The notes under the pieces are model-generated. The model was not told the origin of the DNA. It did no database searches and saw only the letters and a program-made list of their open reading frames with translations. From an uncultured Phycisphaerales bacterium (GTDB lineage Bacteria > Planctomycetota > Phycisphaerae > Sedimentisphaerales > Anaerobacaceae), in contig CALMMH010000182.1 of NCBI GenBank assembly GCA_937868145.1, positions 1 through 6,063 on the forward strand: DNA of 6,063 nucleotides, given 5' to 3'. Shown here piece by piece: positions 1 through 6,063 of this stretch. The translations under genes were made by a program, and so were the position numbers. Positions within the stretch are counted from its first letter, which is position 1. The number at the start of each line of letters is the position of its first letter.

Positions 1-3000
1 GGAAGCCGTGCTCTGTGTTGCAGCCACGCCAATTACGCTGTGCTGATCCGCAGCTTGTTGGCTTGTCGCAACCTGCTGGATTTCCAGGCGAACGGGTCCG
101 ATCAAGCCGGAACGAGGCGAGCCGCGATAGCGAGTCGGGATCGTCAGATAGTGGTTCGCCAACGTGTTGTAGACCAGGACCTCGATCCGATTCTCGCCGG
201 GCTTGACCAGTTCGGAAACGTCTACGATCCAAGGCGGCGTCACTCGAATGCCGGCGACCCGGCCGTTCACTCGCACTTCCGCCGTCGCGGCGACGTCGCC
301 GAGATTCAGCGAGGCTCGGCCGCGAGCTTGCTCCGGCGTCAGACTCACCGTCCGACGATACCACGCGCCGCCCGAGTAGCACTCCAACGCGCTGCCTTGG
401 GACCAGTCGCCCGCCGTCATCAGGCCGGAGCCGCATTCGAGTTCGACCGGCTCCGGCAACACCGCGCCGCCGGAGAAACCTCGCGGCTGCTGGATGCGAA
501 GAGCGACCTTCGCCATTCCGGAGATCGGCGACGACGCAACGACACGGTACTTCGCTAAGCCTCCCGCCGATTTCCCCTGTGTCTCGATCTGCATCGGTCG
601 TCCATCGGCCCACGCCTGCAAGGCTCCGTAGCAACGAACCGTCATCGCCCGAAGACCGGGCGCGGCGACGAAGCGATACCAACCGACCGGCTCGCCTTGG
701 CCGCTACGGACATCAAATGGCATAACGCCAGGGCGATCATACCAGCTCATCGCCAGCGGAGTTCGCTCCTTCGGCTCGGACACCCCTAATCGTTCAAGCA
801 CGAAGTGCCCGCGTCCCGGCCCATCGTATCGCAGCAGTAACGGATTCGGGCCCGCCTTGAGCGAGACCCTCTCGTCGGACGCCTGCAATGCCCGGCCATT
901 GAGATACACAACCGCCGGCTTCAAGCCCCCGGCGATCACACGGGCTTGCACGTCCGCGTCGACAATCGCACAGGTCCACAGATAGTACCGCGTGCCCGCG
1001 TCTTCCTTCACGTAGACCGTTTCGTTGTGGCCGCCTTGAGGCTTGCCGAGGCAGAGGAAATCGTCGGTGACGTTCTCTTTCAGACCATGAAAGCCTTGAT
1101 GCCCCGGGTCTCCTTCGAAACCCCATCGCCACGAGAAAGCATAGGGGGCCCATGAATACTGCTTGCCGCCGGCTTGCAGAGAAGCCGCGGAATCCACCTG
1201 GGTCATCGCAGCCAACTTCGATTCGAACGAGGCAGCGTCGGCCTCCGCCGGCAGCGGCCCCAGTTTCAGGAACTGCGATCCGAAACCATGAGTCACACGG
1301 GACCAGGTCGAATCATCGAAGTCCGGGGCTTGCCAGCCCGGATTGGATCCCTGTTCTTCGGCGTAGCGGAAGATCCTCGCCTCCGGGCCGATCCTATTCT
1401 GGTCAATAGGAAGCCGGAAATCGCCCCAGCGATTGTCGAGCGTCGGCTTGAGCTCGAATTCCCAGGGACCGTCCAACGAGATGGACTCGATCGGAGCGGA
1501 GGACTCGTCAGCGGCAATGGCCTCGACCTTCGCGACGCCGGGACTGAAGACAACCACCTGAGCCTCATATTCCTCCAGAGGCATGCGGATTCTCGTCCCT
1601 TCCACAGTCTGCGACACAACCTGCGCCGGACGAGTGCGGCCGGTCCACGGGTCCCACAATTCCGGACGCCCTTGGGCCCTGAAGACGCACTCGGAACCCT
1701 TGGCCGCCCCCATCACCAGGTACACATCGCGGTCGCCCACCTTACGATGCAACGACCTCACCGGCGGCGTGGACTGCACATCCCGGCCGATGAGCCGCTC
1801 AATCTGCGCCGGCGTCTCCTCCGGCTTGCCGACAGTCAAGCCGGCGCCGGCGCCAGACGCGGCAAACAGCTCTTTCACAAGGGTATCTAACTCCGAATCA
1901 TCGCGGCCCGCGCGATCGCTGGCTCGGGGCAAAGCTCCGACTGCGATCACAATGCCGCCGCCACGGCGGAATTCCCGGGCCTTTTGCAGGGTGGACCATC
2001 GGGCCGCCTGCATCGCCGGAAGGATCAACACGCGATAGGCCTCGCCGGAGACCTGGAGCCGACCGTCGCGGACCTGGGCCCGCGCCAGCGATTGAAAGTC
2101 CATGAAATCCCAATCGATTCCGGCGGCCATCAGACGCCGGCCTGTGTCAAAGGCTGTGTTCGTCGCCTCCGGGCCGCCCATGCCCGCCTGGAATGGAGCG
2201 ACCGGGTACATCACAGCGACGTCGCAGCAGTGCACGCCCTGGCTGAGCAGATACGACAGTCGCTCGAAATACTTCAGGAACACGCCCATATGGTCCCAGT
2301 ACGGCATGCGGAAGTGATAGCACGGCGGCGCCCACTCCCAGAAGCTGCCGTGGGTCGTGTAGTACAGGCCGTGCAGGTTCAGCAGCGTGCACCCATAGAG
2401 ATAATTTTCACAGGTCGCCTTCATCAGGGTCGCCGGCGTCGCGCCCCAGCCGAGGCTGTGATAGCCTTCCAGCCACACGCGGGGACGCTGGTACAGATGT
2501 GAAATCGAACTCGATACTTTGCCTTTTATCAGATCGGCCTGACCGCCCGGCGTGTCGTGGCCCGGCGAGGTGTACCATCGCACACAGCGGAAATAATCGC
2601 CGAATTCTGAAGGGTTCAAGCCGCGACTGCCGGGATCGCAGCCGTAGATCAGGCCGCGATTCCAATGCCAATCGAAGATCGGTTTGAAGTACCGCTCCTC
2701 CATGAGTTGGACCTTGACGTCCTCGTAATCCATGCGGACTTTGGGCGTGACCGGTCCAATGTCGTCAAAGAGCGCCACCATCGCCGGCAGCAGATCATAG
2801 CCTTTGCGATCGCGAAACTCCTTTTCGAAGCCGGGAGTCCAGATCCGCCCATCGACGCCGAACTGCAGCTCATCCTGGAAGAAGTAGTTGAGCCCCACGG
2901 AAGAGCTGCCCGGCGCGTGATCCTCGCAGGGCTGGAAGAATCGCTCGACGACTTTCTGCCCCGCCTGCGGATGCAACGGGTTGAGCGTCATGGATTTGAC

Positions 3001-3744
3001 CCGAGCACAGAAGACATACACCTGCCAGGAGTCCCGCTCGGGGGTCCACTGCAGTTGTCCATCCTTCACATGGCTCATGAGGTCGAGACCGTCGGATTGG
3101 ACCGCATCGCCGTTGAGTCGGTGAGCACGCACCGCAACCACGTCGGACGGGACATCGATCTTCGCAGCCTGTCCCGCATCGACACGAATCTTCTGAGCCA
3201 CGGCCAACTCAAACCCGTTGAGTTCCGCATCGCTGTACAGAAGTCGGCCAAAGAGATTGTCTTTTTTACCCGGCCAATCCAGCGTGTACCCGCTCAGGCC
3301 GATCCCCATGTTGCGTTTGCGACATTCGCCGACGATCCAATTCCATACGCCCCACCAGTCTTCGGAAAAGATCTCCGGCTCGGCCGGATAGGTCGGCCAG
3401 CTTCCGGTGTCTTTGTGGGCGTAGTTGATCTGCATGCCGGGGATGCCCTTCTTGTGCAGTTCCTCGATCTGCCAGAGCAGGCGGTCCTTGTCGAGCGGGT
3501 CGCCCGTCCACCACCAGAACGGCACTTCGCCATACCCGTCCGGCGGAGTCTGAAAACCGGGCAGCACGTCCAGATCGGCGACACGAGACGGAAACCCGAG
3601 AGCCCCCGATGGCGGCGCCGGCAAGTTGTCCGGATGACTCCAGTCGCCGGATGAACCATCCGCGGAAAAAACAGGGATTGCCAGAAACGTCAGGAGTGCG
3701 GCACAGAGCCGGGCTCCACACTGAAGAAAATTCCGTTGTGTCAT
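1..3744 (-). CDS. Secreted glycoside hydrolase, GH106 (alpha-L-rhamnosidase)-like, 3' end beyond window
   Basis: The frame is open from the ATG at 3744 to the left edge without a stop, giving at least 1248 residues. Residues 1-28 form a Sec signal peptide: basic start, hydrophobic LCAALLTFLAIPVFSA, likely cleavage before Asp29. Next comes PFWWWTGD (75-82) followed by an IEELHKKGIPGM stretch, the typical opening of the GH106 barrel, then GIGLSGYTLDWPG (147-158 region). Candidate catalytic acids are Glu292 in FFQDEL and Glu426 in WLEGYHS. After the barrel, CCDVAVMYP (506-514) to YRVLILPA (570-577) and GGGIVIAVG looks like the amidotransferase-like alpha/beta domain of such enzymes. Beta-sandwich modules follow: DGPWEFEL (around 761), YLNGQAL (947-953), and a C-terminal GH2-type sugar-binding-like fold from WYRRTVSL (1128) through VRVNGR (about 1160) to GPVRLEIQ (1216-1223). 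Known GH106 members are inverting, calcium-dependent alpha-L-rhamnosidases of roughly 1000-1200 residues, so little is probably missing. The exact substrate is inferred, and a divergent non-rhamnose specificity is possible. Confidence 0.8.
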   Translation of the reverse strand, partial: MTQRNFLQCGARLCAALLTFLAIPVFSADGSSGDWSHPDNLPAPPSGALGFPSRVADLDVLPGFQTPPDGYGEVPFWWWTGDPLDKDRLLWQIEELHKKGIPGMQINYAHKDTGSWPTYPAEPEIFSEDWWGVWNWIVGECRKRNMGIGLSGYTLDWPGKKDNLFGRLLYSDAELNGFELAVAQKIRVDAGQAAKIDVPSDVVAVRAHRLNGDAVQSDGLDLMSHVKDGQLQWTPERDSWQVYVFCARVKSMTLNPLHPQAGQKVVERFFQPCEDHAPGSSSVGLNYFFQDELQFGVDGRIWTPGFEKEFRDRKGYDLLPAMVALFDDIGPVTPKVRMDYEDVKVQLMEERYFKPIFDWHWNRGLIYGCDPGSRGLNPSEFGDYFRCVRWYTSPGHDTPGGQADLIKGKVSSSISHLYQRPRVWLEGYHSLGWGATPATLMKATCENYLYGCTLLNLHGLYYTTHGSFWEWAPPCYHFRMPYWDHMGVFLKYFERLSYLLSQGVHCCDVAVMYPVAPFQAGMGGPEATNTAFDTGRRLMAAGIDWDFMDFQSLARAQVRDGRLQVSGEAYRVLILPAMQAARWSTLQKAREFRRGGGIVIAVGALPRASDRAGRDDSELDTLVKELFAASGAGAGLTVGKPEETPAQIERLIGRDVQSTPPVRSLHRKVGDRDVYLVMGAAKGSECVFRAQGRPELWDPWTGRTRPAQVVSQTVEGTRIRMPLEEYEAQVVVFSPGVAKVEAIAADESSAPIESISLDGPWEFELKPTLDNRWGDFRLPIDQNRIGPEARIFRYAEEQGSNPGWQAPDFDDSTWSRVTHGFGSQFLKLGPLPAEADAASFESKLAAMTQVDSAASLQAGGKQYSWAPYAFSWRWGFEGDPGHQGFHGLKENVTDDFLCLGKPQGGHNETVYVKEDAGTRYYLWTCAIVDADVQARVIAGGLKPAVVYLNGRALQASDERVSLKAGPNPLLLRYDGPGRGHFVLERLGVSEPKERTPLAMSWYDRPGVMPFDVRSGQGEPVGWYRFVAAPGLRAMTVRCYGALQAWADGRPMQIETQGKSAGGLAKYRVVASSPISGMAKVALRIQQPRGFSGGAVLPEPVELECGSGLMTAGDWSQGSALECYSGGAWYRRTVSLTPEQARGRASLNLGDVAATAEVRVNGRVAGIRVTPPWIVDVSELVKPGENRIEVLVYNTLANHYLTIPTRYRGSPRSGLIGPVRLEIQQVATSQQAADQHSVIGVAATQSTAS
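3661..3744 (-). other. Sec signal peptide of the GH106-like hydrolase
   Basis: Residues 1-28 have a short n-region with Arg4 and Arg12, a hydrophobic core (LCAALLTFLAI) and a small-residue cleavage site, FSA before Asp29. There is no twin arginine and no canonical lipobox, so ordinary signal peptidase I cleavage is expected and the enzyme would be periplasmic or secreted. The peptide supports the ATG at 3744 as the start. An in-frame ATG at 3789 would add 15 residues rich in charged and Gly residues ahead of it and fits less well. No strong Shine-Dalgarno precedes either: GGGGA lies 10 nt before 3744, and GGAG lies only 2 nt before 3789. Confidence 0.7.
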
Positions 3745-3843
3745 AGATATTGAATCCCCGACCCGCCCCCGATGCAGCGTCAACTCCATAACTCCGCCCG
3801 CGATGGACTGGAAAAATTTTCGTCGTTTCAGGGTTGTTGCAGG
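3745..3843. other. Spacer between aminotransferase and hydrolase genes, with AT-rich palindrome
   Basis: This 99-nt gap separates the aminotransferase TGA from the hydrolase ATG. It contains a conspicuous AT-rich patch in otherwise GC-rich DNA, GAAAAATTTTC at 3811-3821, which is a perfect 5-bp inverted repeat around one central base. No GC-rich stem followed by a T-run is visible in the minus direction, so I see no intrinsic terminator and read-through is plausible. The AT-rich patch could be part of an internal promoter for the hydrolase, but I cannot identify a convincing -35/-10 pair. The in-frame alternative ATG of the hydrolase (3789) also lies here. Confidence 0.4.
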
Positions 3844-5208
3844 TCACACGACATCACGATACACCCGGCGGATCGCATCGACGAGATACTCGTTGATCCG
3901 CTCGGTGTATCGGGCTCCGATCCGGACCTGGACGAATCGGTCGAAGTTGTCCAGCGTTTGGCGGCAACAGTCCGGGCCATATTGAATCTTCTTGCCCTCG
4001 GAGCTGCTGAACGACGGCCAATCAGCGTGCCGAGCCCGCTTGTTCACAACAGATTCCTCGATGGGCAACAGGACCGAGCCGGTCAGCGTCGAAGCCGGGA
4101 CCTTTCGTTGTCTCAGTCCCTCGATGCAGCGGTCGCGGGCGGCCTTGTCCTTCATCTCCCAGCCAACGCAGTAGCCGATGTCGCCTTTGGGATCGGGCCG
4201 ATGCCGCAATCGGATGCCCGACAGATCCTTGATGCCGTCATAGACCTTCCCGGCGCTGCTTCGCATTGGCGCGACCATGGAATCGAGTTTGGACAACTGC
4301 GCTCCCAGCACAGCCCCGGTGAATTCGTTCATTCGGAAGTTCTCGCCCGCAAAAGTCGGGAGCTGAGCGGCGCCGGTGCGTTCGACGAACACGCCGCGCA
4401 TCGCTCCCATATCGTGGAAGCGGACCGCCCGCTCGTAGATCACCGGATCGCTCGTCACCAGTGCGCCGCCCTCGCCGGACGTCATCATCTTGTTGATCTG
4501 GAAGCTGTAGATGCCCACATGGCCAAGAGAACCGAGCTTTTTCCCTCGATATGAACCACCGACGCACTGGGCGCAGTCCTCCAGGACCGCGATGCCATGC
4601 TTTCGAGCGATTTCGAGGAGGGGGTCCATGTCGCAGGGCCCGCCGAGCAGGTGGACCGCGATGACTGCCTTCGTGCGGGGCGTGACCCTGCGTTCGAAGT
4701 CCTTCGGATCGAGATTGAACGTACGATCGATGTCCGCAAAGACCGGCAGCGCCCCGGCGTGCACCACACACGTGTAGTCGGACCACCACGTGTACGCAGG
4801 GATTATCACTTCGTCTCCCGGCCCGATATCGAGACCCGCGATCGCGCAGTCCAGGGCCGCGGTGCCCGAGGTCACACCCAGGGCGAATTTCGTGCCCATG
4901 TACTTGGCGAACTCTTCCTCGAAACGAAACACCTTGTCCGGATGGCCCGGCCCCCAGTAGCGGAACGGCGATCCGGACTCCAGGACCTCCAACAGCGATT
5001 GTTCTTCCTTCTTGTCGAAGAATTGGGGCCCGACGTATCCGGGGTCGATGTCGGGGGCGTCCCCCGCTCCGGCCGCTTGTTGGCCCCAAAGCGGACGGGT
5101 CGTCAAACCGACGCCCGCAACAGAAGCCGCCAAGCAACCGGCGGTCAAAAGGTCCCGTCGAGTAACGCCTCGGAAAGGAACGTTCGGACGAACTTCACGC
5201 GCAGTCAT
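3844..5208 (-). CDS. Tat-exported DegT/DnrJ/EryC1/StrS-family PLP aminotransferase
   Basis: The protein has 454 residues and is complete, with ATG at 5208 and TGA at 3844-3846. Residues 1 to about 46 are a twin-arginine leader: VTRRDLL (15-21), then a hydrophobic Ala/Gly/Val/Leu stretch and a small-residue region near WGQQAAGA. The rest is a fold type I PLP enzyme of the DegT sugar-aminotransferase family: TSGTAAL (113-119, phosphate-binding region), PGDEVIIPAYT (130-140), FADID (157-161), LEDCAQC (209-215, with Asp211 expected to contact the PLP ring nitrogen), YSFQINKMMTSGEGG (234-248) with Lys240 as the Schiff-base lysine, and FRMNEFTGAVLGAQL (291-305). All core residues look intact, so it should be an active PLP enzyme. 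Family members usually transaminate nucleotide-linked keto-sugars in the cytoplasm, so an export signal is unexpected. The substrate is unknown. Cofactor loading before Tat transport would fit known Tat biology. It sits between the HEAT-like gene and the hydrolase in the same orientation. Confidence 0.9.
   Translation of the reverse strand: MTAREVRPNVPFRGVTRRDLLTAGCLAASVAGVGLTTRPLWGQQAAGAGDAPDIDPGYVGPQFFDKKEEQSLLEVLESGSPFRYWGPGHPDKVFRFEEEFAKYMGTKFALGVTSGTAALDCAIAGLDIGPGDEVIIPAYTWWSDYTCVVHAGALPVFADIDRTFNLDPKDFERRVTPRTKAVIAVHLLGGPCDMDPLLEIARKHGIAVLEDCAQCVGGSYRGKKLGSLGHVGIYSFQINKMMTSGEGGALVTSDPVIYERAVRFHDMGAMRGVFVERTGAAQLPTFAGENFRMNEFTGAVLGAQLSKLDSMVAPMRSSAGKVYDGIKDLSGIRLRHRPDPKGDIGYCVGWEMKDKAARDRCIEGLRQRKVPASTLTGSVLLPIEESVVNKRARHADWPSFSSSEGKKIQYGPDCCRQTLDNFDRFVQVRIGARYTERINEYLVDAIRRVYRDVV
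5071..5208 (-). other. Twin-arginine (Tat) leader of the aminotransferase
   Basis: The leader covers residues 1 to about 46. Thr16-Arg17-Arg18-Asp19-Leu20-Leu21 matches the Tat consensus (S/T-R-R-x-hydrophobic-hydrophobic), followed by a moderately hydrophobic core, LTAGCLAASVAGVGL. The exact cleavage site is uncertain; WGQQAAGAG (41-49) is the likely zone. The Cys25 context (TAGC) is not a good lipobox. Conserved catalytic-domain sequence begins only after about residue 60, so the leader is an extension to the normal DegT fold rather than part of it. Confidence 0.8.
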
Positions 5209-5214
5209 CTTCAG

Positions 5215-5222
5215 CCTCCTTT
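5215..5222 (-). promoter_or_regulatory. Ribosome binding site of the aminotransferase gene
   Basis: AAAGGAGG on the minus strand ends 6 nt before the ATG at 5208. It is a near-perfect Shine-Dalgarno and fixes this ATG as the start, which in turn confirms that the Tat leader is translated. The contrast with the weak or absent site before the hydrolase suggests different translation strengths. Confidence 0.8.
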
Positions 5223-5294
5223 GGCAAATGCCATTTGACGCCGCTGGTCAGCAGATCAATGAACTCGTCGCGCCACCCGGAATGGCCTTCGGAC
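5223..5294. other. Spacer between HEAT-like gene and aminotransferase
   Basis: These 72 nt lie between the HEAT-like stop codon and the Shine-Dalgarno of the aminotransferase. A short GCTG-AC-CAGC stem is possible, but there is no T-run after it, so no intrinsic terminator is called. No clear promoter is visible. Together with the same orientation this supports, without proving, co-transcription of the two genes. Confidence 0.4.
5225..5237. repeat. 13-bp perfect palindrome upstream of the aminotransferase RBS
   Basis: CAAATG-C-CATTTG is a perfect 6-bp inverted repeat around one base, lying 2 nt upstream of the Shine-Dalgarno. It could be a small operator half-site pair or chance. It does not extend further, since the flanking bases G5224 and A5238 do not pair. 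No second copy was noticed in the other spacer. Confidence 0.35.
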
Positions 5295-6063
5295 CTACAG
5301 GCTCTTGAGCATCTCCTGGGCTTTTCCCTTGGTGCGTGCGTTCGTCGATTTCTCAACGACGGTCTGGAGAGCCGAACGCCGCTGCTCGGCGGAAACGCCC
5401 TGCAGGTTGCGGCCCGCGAGGTTGACGATGGCGGAGCAGGCTTCTTCCGCAACAGCCGGATCGGCTGCGAATTTCGTCAGCGTTTCCAGAGCGCCAGAGG
5501 TTTCGACGCCGCCGACGACCGCGATGGCCTGCCGCTTCTCTTCAGCACGCTGGATCAGGCCGAGCAGATCGTTGATCTTCGCGACCTTGTCTGCGCCGCC
5601 GAGCGACTGGTTGCCTCGGAGGTACTGCAGATAGCCGCGAAGCCCCAGGACCTGATGAGACGTCTTCTTGCCCGTCTTCGCCAGCGTCAGGAGCACTTCA
5701 GCCGCCGCCGCGTCCTGCGGCCAGTTGTTCGGCCAAGTGGACAGCGTGCGAACCGCCTCGTCCTGGGCGCTTTCATCCTTGTCGTCAACCCCGGCCTTCA
5801 CCGCGGCCAGGCCGTCCGGCCCGCCCGCGACCACCATCGCATGCAGTCCGACCATGCGGAGGCTGACGTCGCTGCTCTGCACCAGCGGCTGCAACTGGGG
5901 CACGCAAGCCGCGCCCGAGCGGCCGGCGACGGCCTGGAGCGACTTCTCGATGTCGCCTCGTTCCTTGGTCTTCTGGGCGAGCTTCACGAGATCGGCCACT
6001 TGCTGAGTTCCGCCGAGAACGCCGATCGCCTGAATCGCCGCGGTGCGGATTCCGGCGTCGGAG
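5295..6063 (-). CDS. HEAT-repeat-like protein, C-terminal part (5' end beyond window)
   Basis: The frame enters from the right edge and ends at a TAG (5295-5297), giving 255 visible residues. A GTG at 5999 could be read as a start, but the frame continues upstream with repeat-like sequence (AAIQAIGVLGGTQQ), so the real start lies outside the window. The visible part is all alpha-helical in character, with amphipathic Ala/Leu/Val-rich pairs about 35-40 residues apart: IRTAAIQAIGVLGG, SLRMVGLHAMVVAGG, AQDEAVRTLSTWPN, HQVLGLRGYLQYL, AEEACSAIVNLAGR. This matches degenerate HEAT/Armadillo-type repeats, which serve as protein-binding scaffolds. In Planctomycetota and Verrucomicrobiota similar C-terminal regions (for example the VLGLRGYL segment) occur in larger proteins that may carry a sugar-hydrolase-like DUF1080 domain or a haem-binding domain; which applies here cannot be seen. 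The C-terminus is Lys-rich (ARTKGKAQEMLKSL). Confidence 0.75.
   Translation of the reverse strand, partial: SDAGIRTAAIQAIGVLGGTQQVADLVKLAQKTKERGDIEKSLQAVAGRSGAACVPQLQPLVQSSDVSLRMVGLHAMVVAGGPDGLAAVKAGVDDKDESAQDEAVRTLSTWPNNWPQDAAAAEVLLTLAKTGKKTSHQVLGLRGYLQYLRGNQSLGGADKVAKINDLLGLIQRAEEKRQAIAVVGGVETSGALETLTKFAADPAVAEEACSAIVNLAGRNLQGVSAEQRRSALQTVVEKSTNARTKGKAQEMLKSL

Noticed and set aside
1174..1890. 238-codon plus-strand open frame
   Set aside because: It is antisense to the beta-sandwich and amidotransferase-like parts of the hydrolase, with a low-complexity Arg-rich product.
2665..3654. 329-codon plus-strand open frame
   Set aside because: It is fully antisense to the GH106-like gene, has no recognisable domain, and has the Arg/Asp/His-rich composition expected of a shadow frame in GC-rich coding DNA.
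3266..3847. 193-codon minus-strand frame starting with an ATGA overlap at the aminotransferase stop
   Set aside because: The 4-nt overlap resembles translational coupling, but the frame runs out of register over the hydrolase signal peptide and the PFWWW region, and its own product is Arg/Ser-rich without motifs.
3772..4554. 260-codon plus-strand open frame
   Set aside because: It is antisense to the aminotransferase, whose conserved motifs (including Lys240) are on the minus strand across this stretch. It has no domain signal.
4238..5137. 299-codon minus-strand frame overlapping the aminotransferase
   Set aside because: It lies in a different register from the DegT motifs and gives an Arg/Gly-rich product typical of a +1 shadow frame.
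5235..5260. Possible intrinsic terminator after the HEAT-like gene
   Set aside because: Only a 4-bp GCTG/CAGC stem with a 2-nt loop and no following T-run is present, which is too weak to call.
5295..5999. GTG at 5999 as the true start of the HEAT-like gene
   Set aside because: The same frame continues upstream to the window edge with helical-repeat sequence and no stop, so the GTG is most likely an internal valine codon.

Overview
The window is a GC-rich (by eye about 60%) bacterial segment in which every supportable gene lies on the minus strand. Reading in transcription direction (right to left) there are three genes: the C-terminal part of a HEAT-repeat-like protein (entering from the right edge, ending at 5295), a complete Tat-signal-bearing DegT/DnrJ/EryC1/StrS-type PLP aminotransferase (5208 to 3844), and a very long Sec-exported glycoside hydrolase resembling family GH106 alpha-L-rhamnosidases (3744 running off the left edge, at least 1248 codons). 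The gaps are 86 and 97 to 99 nt, with no convincing terminator in either, so a single co-directional transcription unit is plausible but not proven.

The combination of a large GH106-type hydrolase, a HEAT-repeat protein and a DegT-family aminotransferase carrying a twin-arginine leader is most reminiscent of Planctomycetota or a related PVC-superphylum polysaccharide degrader. Acidobacteriota are an alternative. This assignment is inference from gene style; there is no rRNA or marker gene in the window.

Layout: 1-3744 is the hydrolase, with signal peptide, TIM-barrel-like catalytic region with two candidate acidic residues, amidotransferase-like alpha/beta domain and at least two beta-sandwich modules. 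3745-3843 is a short spacer with an AT-rich palindrome. 3844-5208 is the aminotransferase, with its PLP lysine intact. 5209-5294 is a spacer with a strong Shine-Dalgarno and a 13-bp perfect palindrome. 5295-6063 is the repeat protein. All long plus-strand reading frames are antisense shadows of these genes.

How they might work together: both complete N-termini carry export signals (Sec for the hydrolase, Tat for the aminotransferase), so at least two products probably act outside the cytoplasm. The hydrolase would remove terminal rhamnose-like sugars from a complex polysaccharide. The role of a PLP enzyme exported already folded with cofactor is unclear, and it is the most unusual feature here. 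No mobile element, CRISPR array, tRNA or rRNA was seen.
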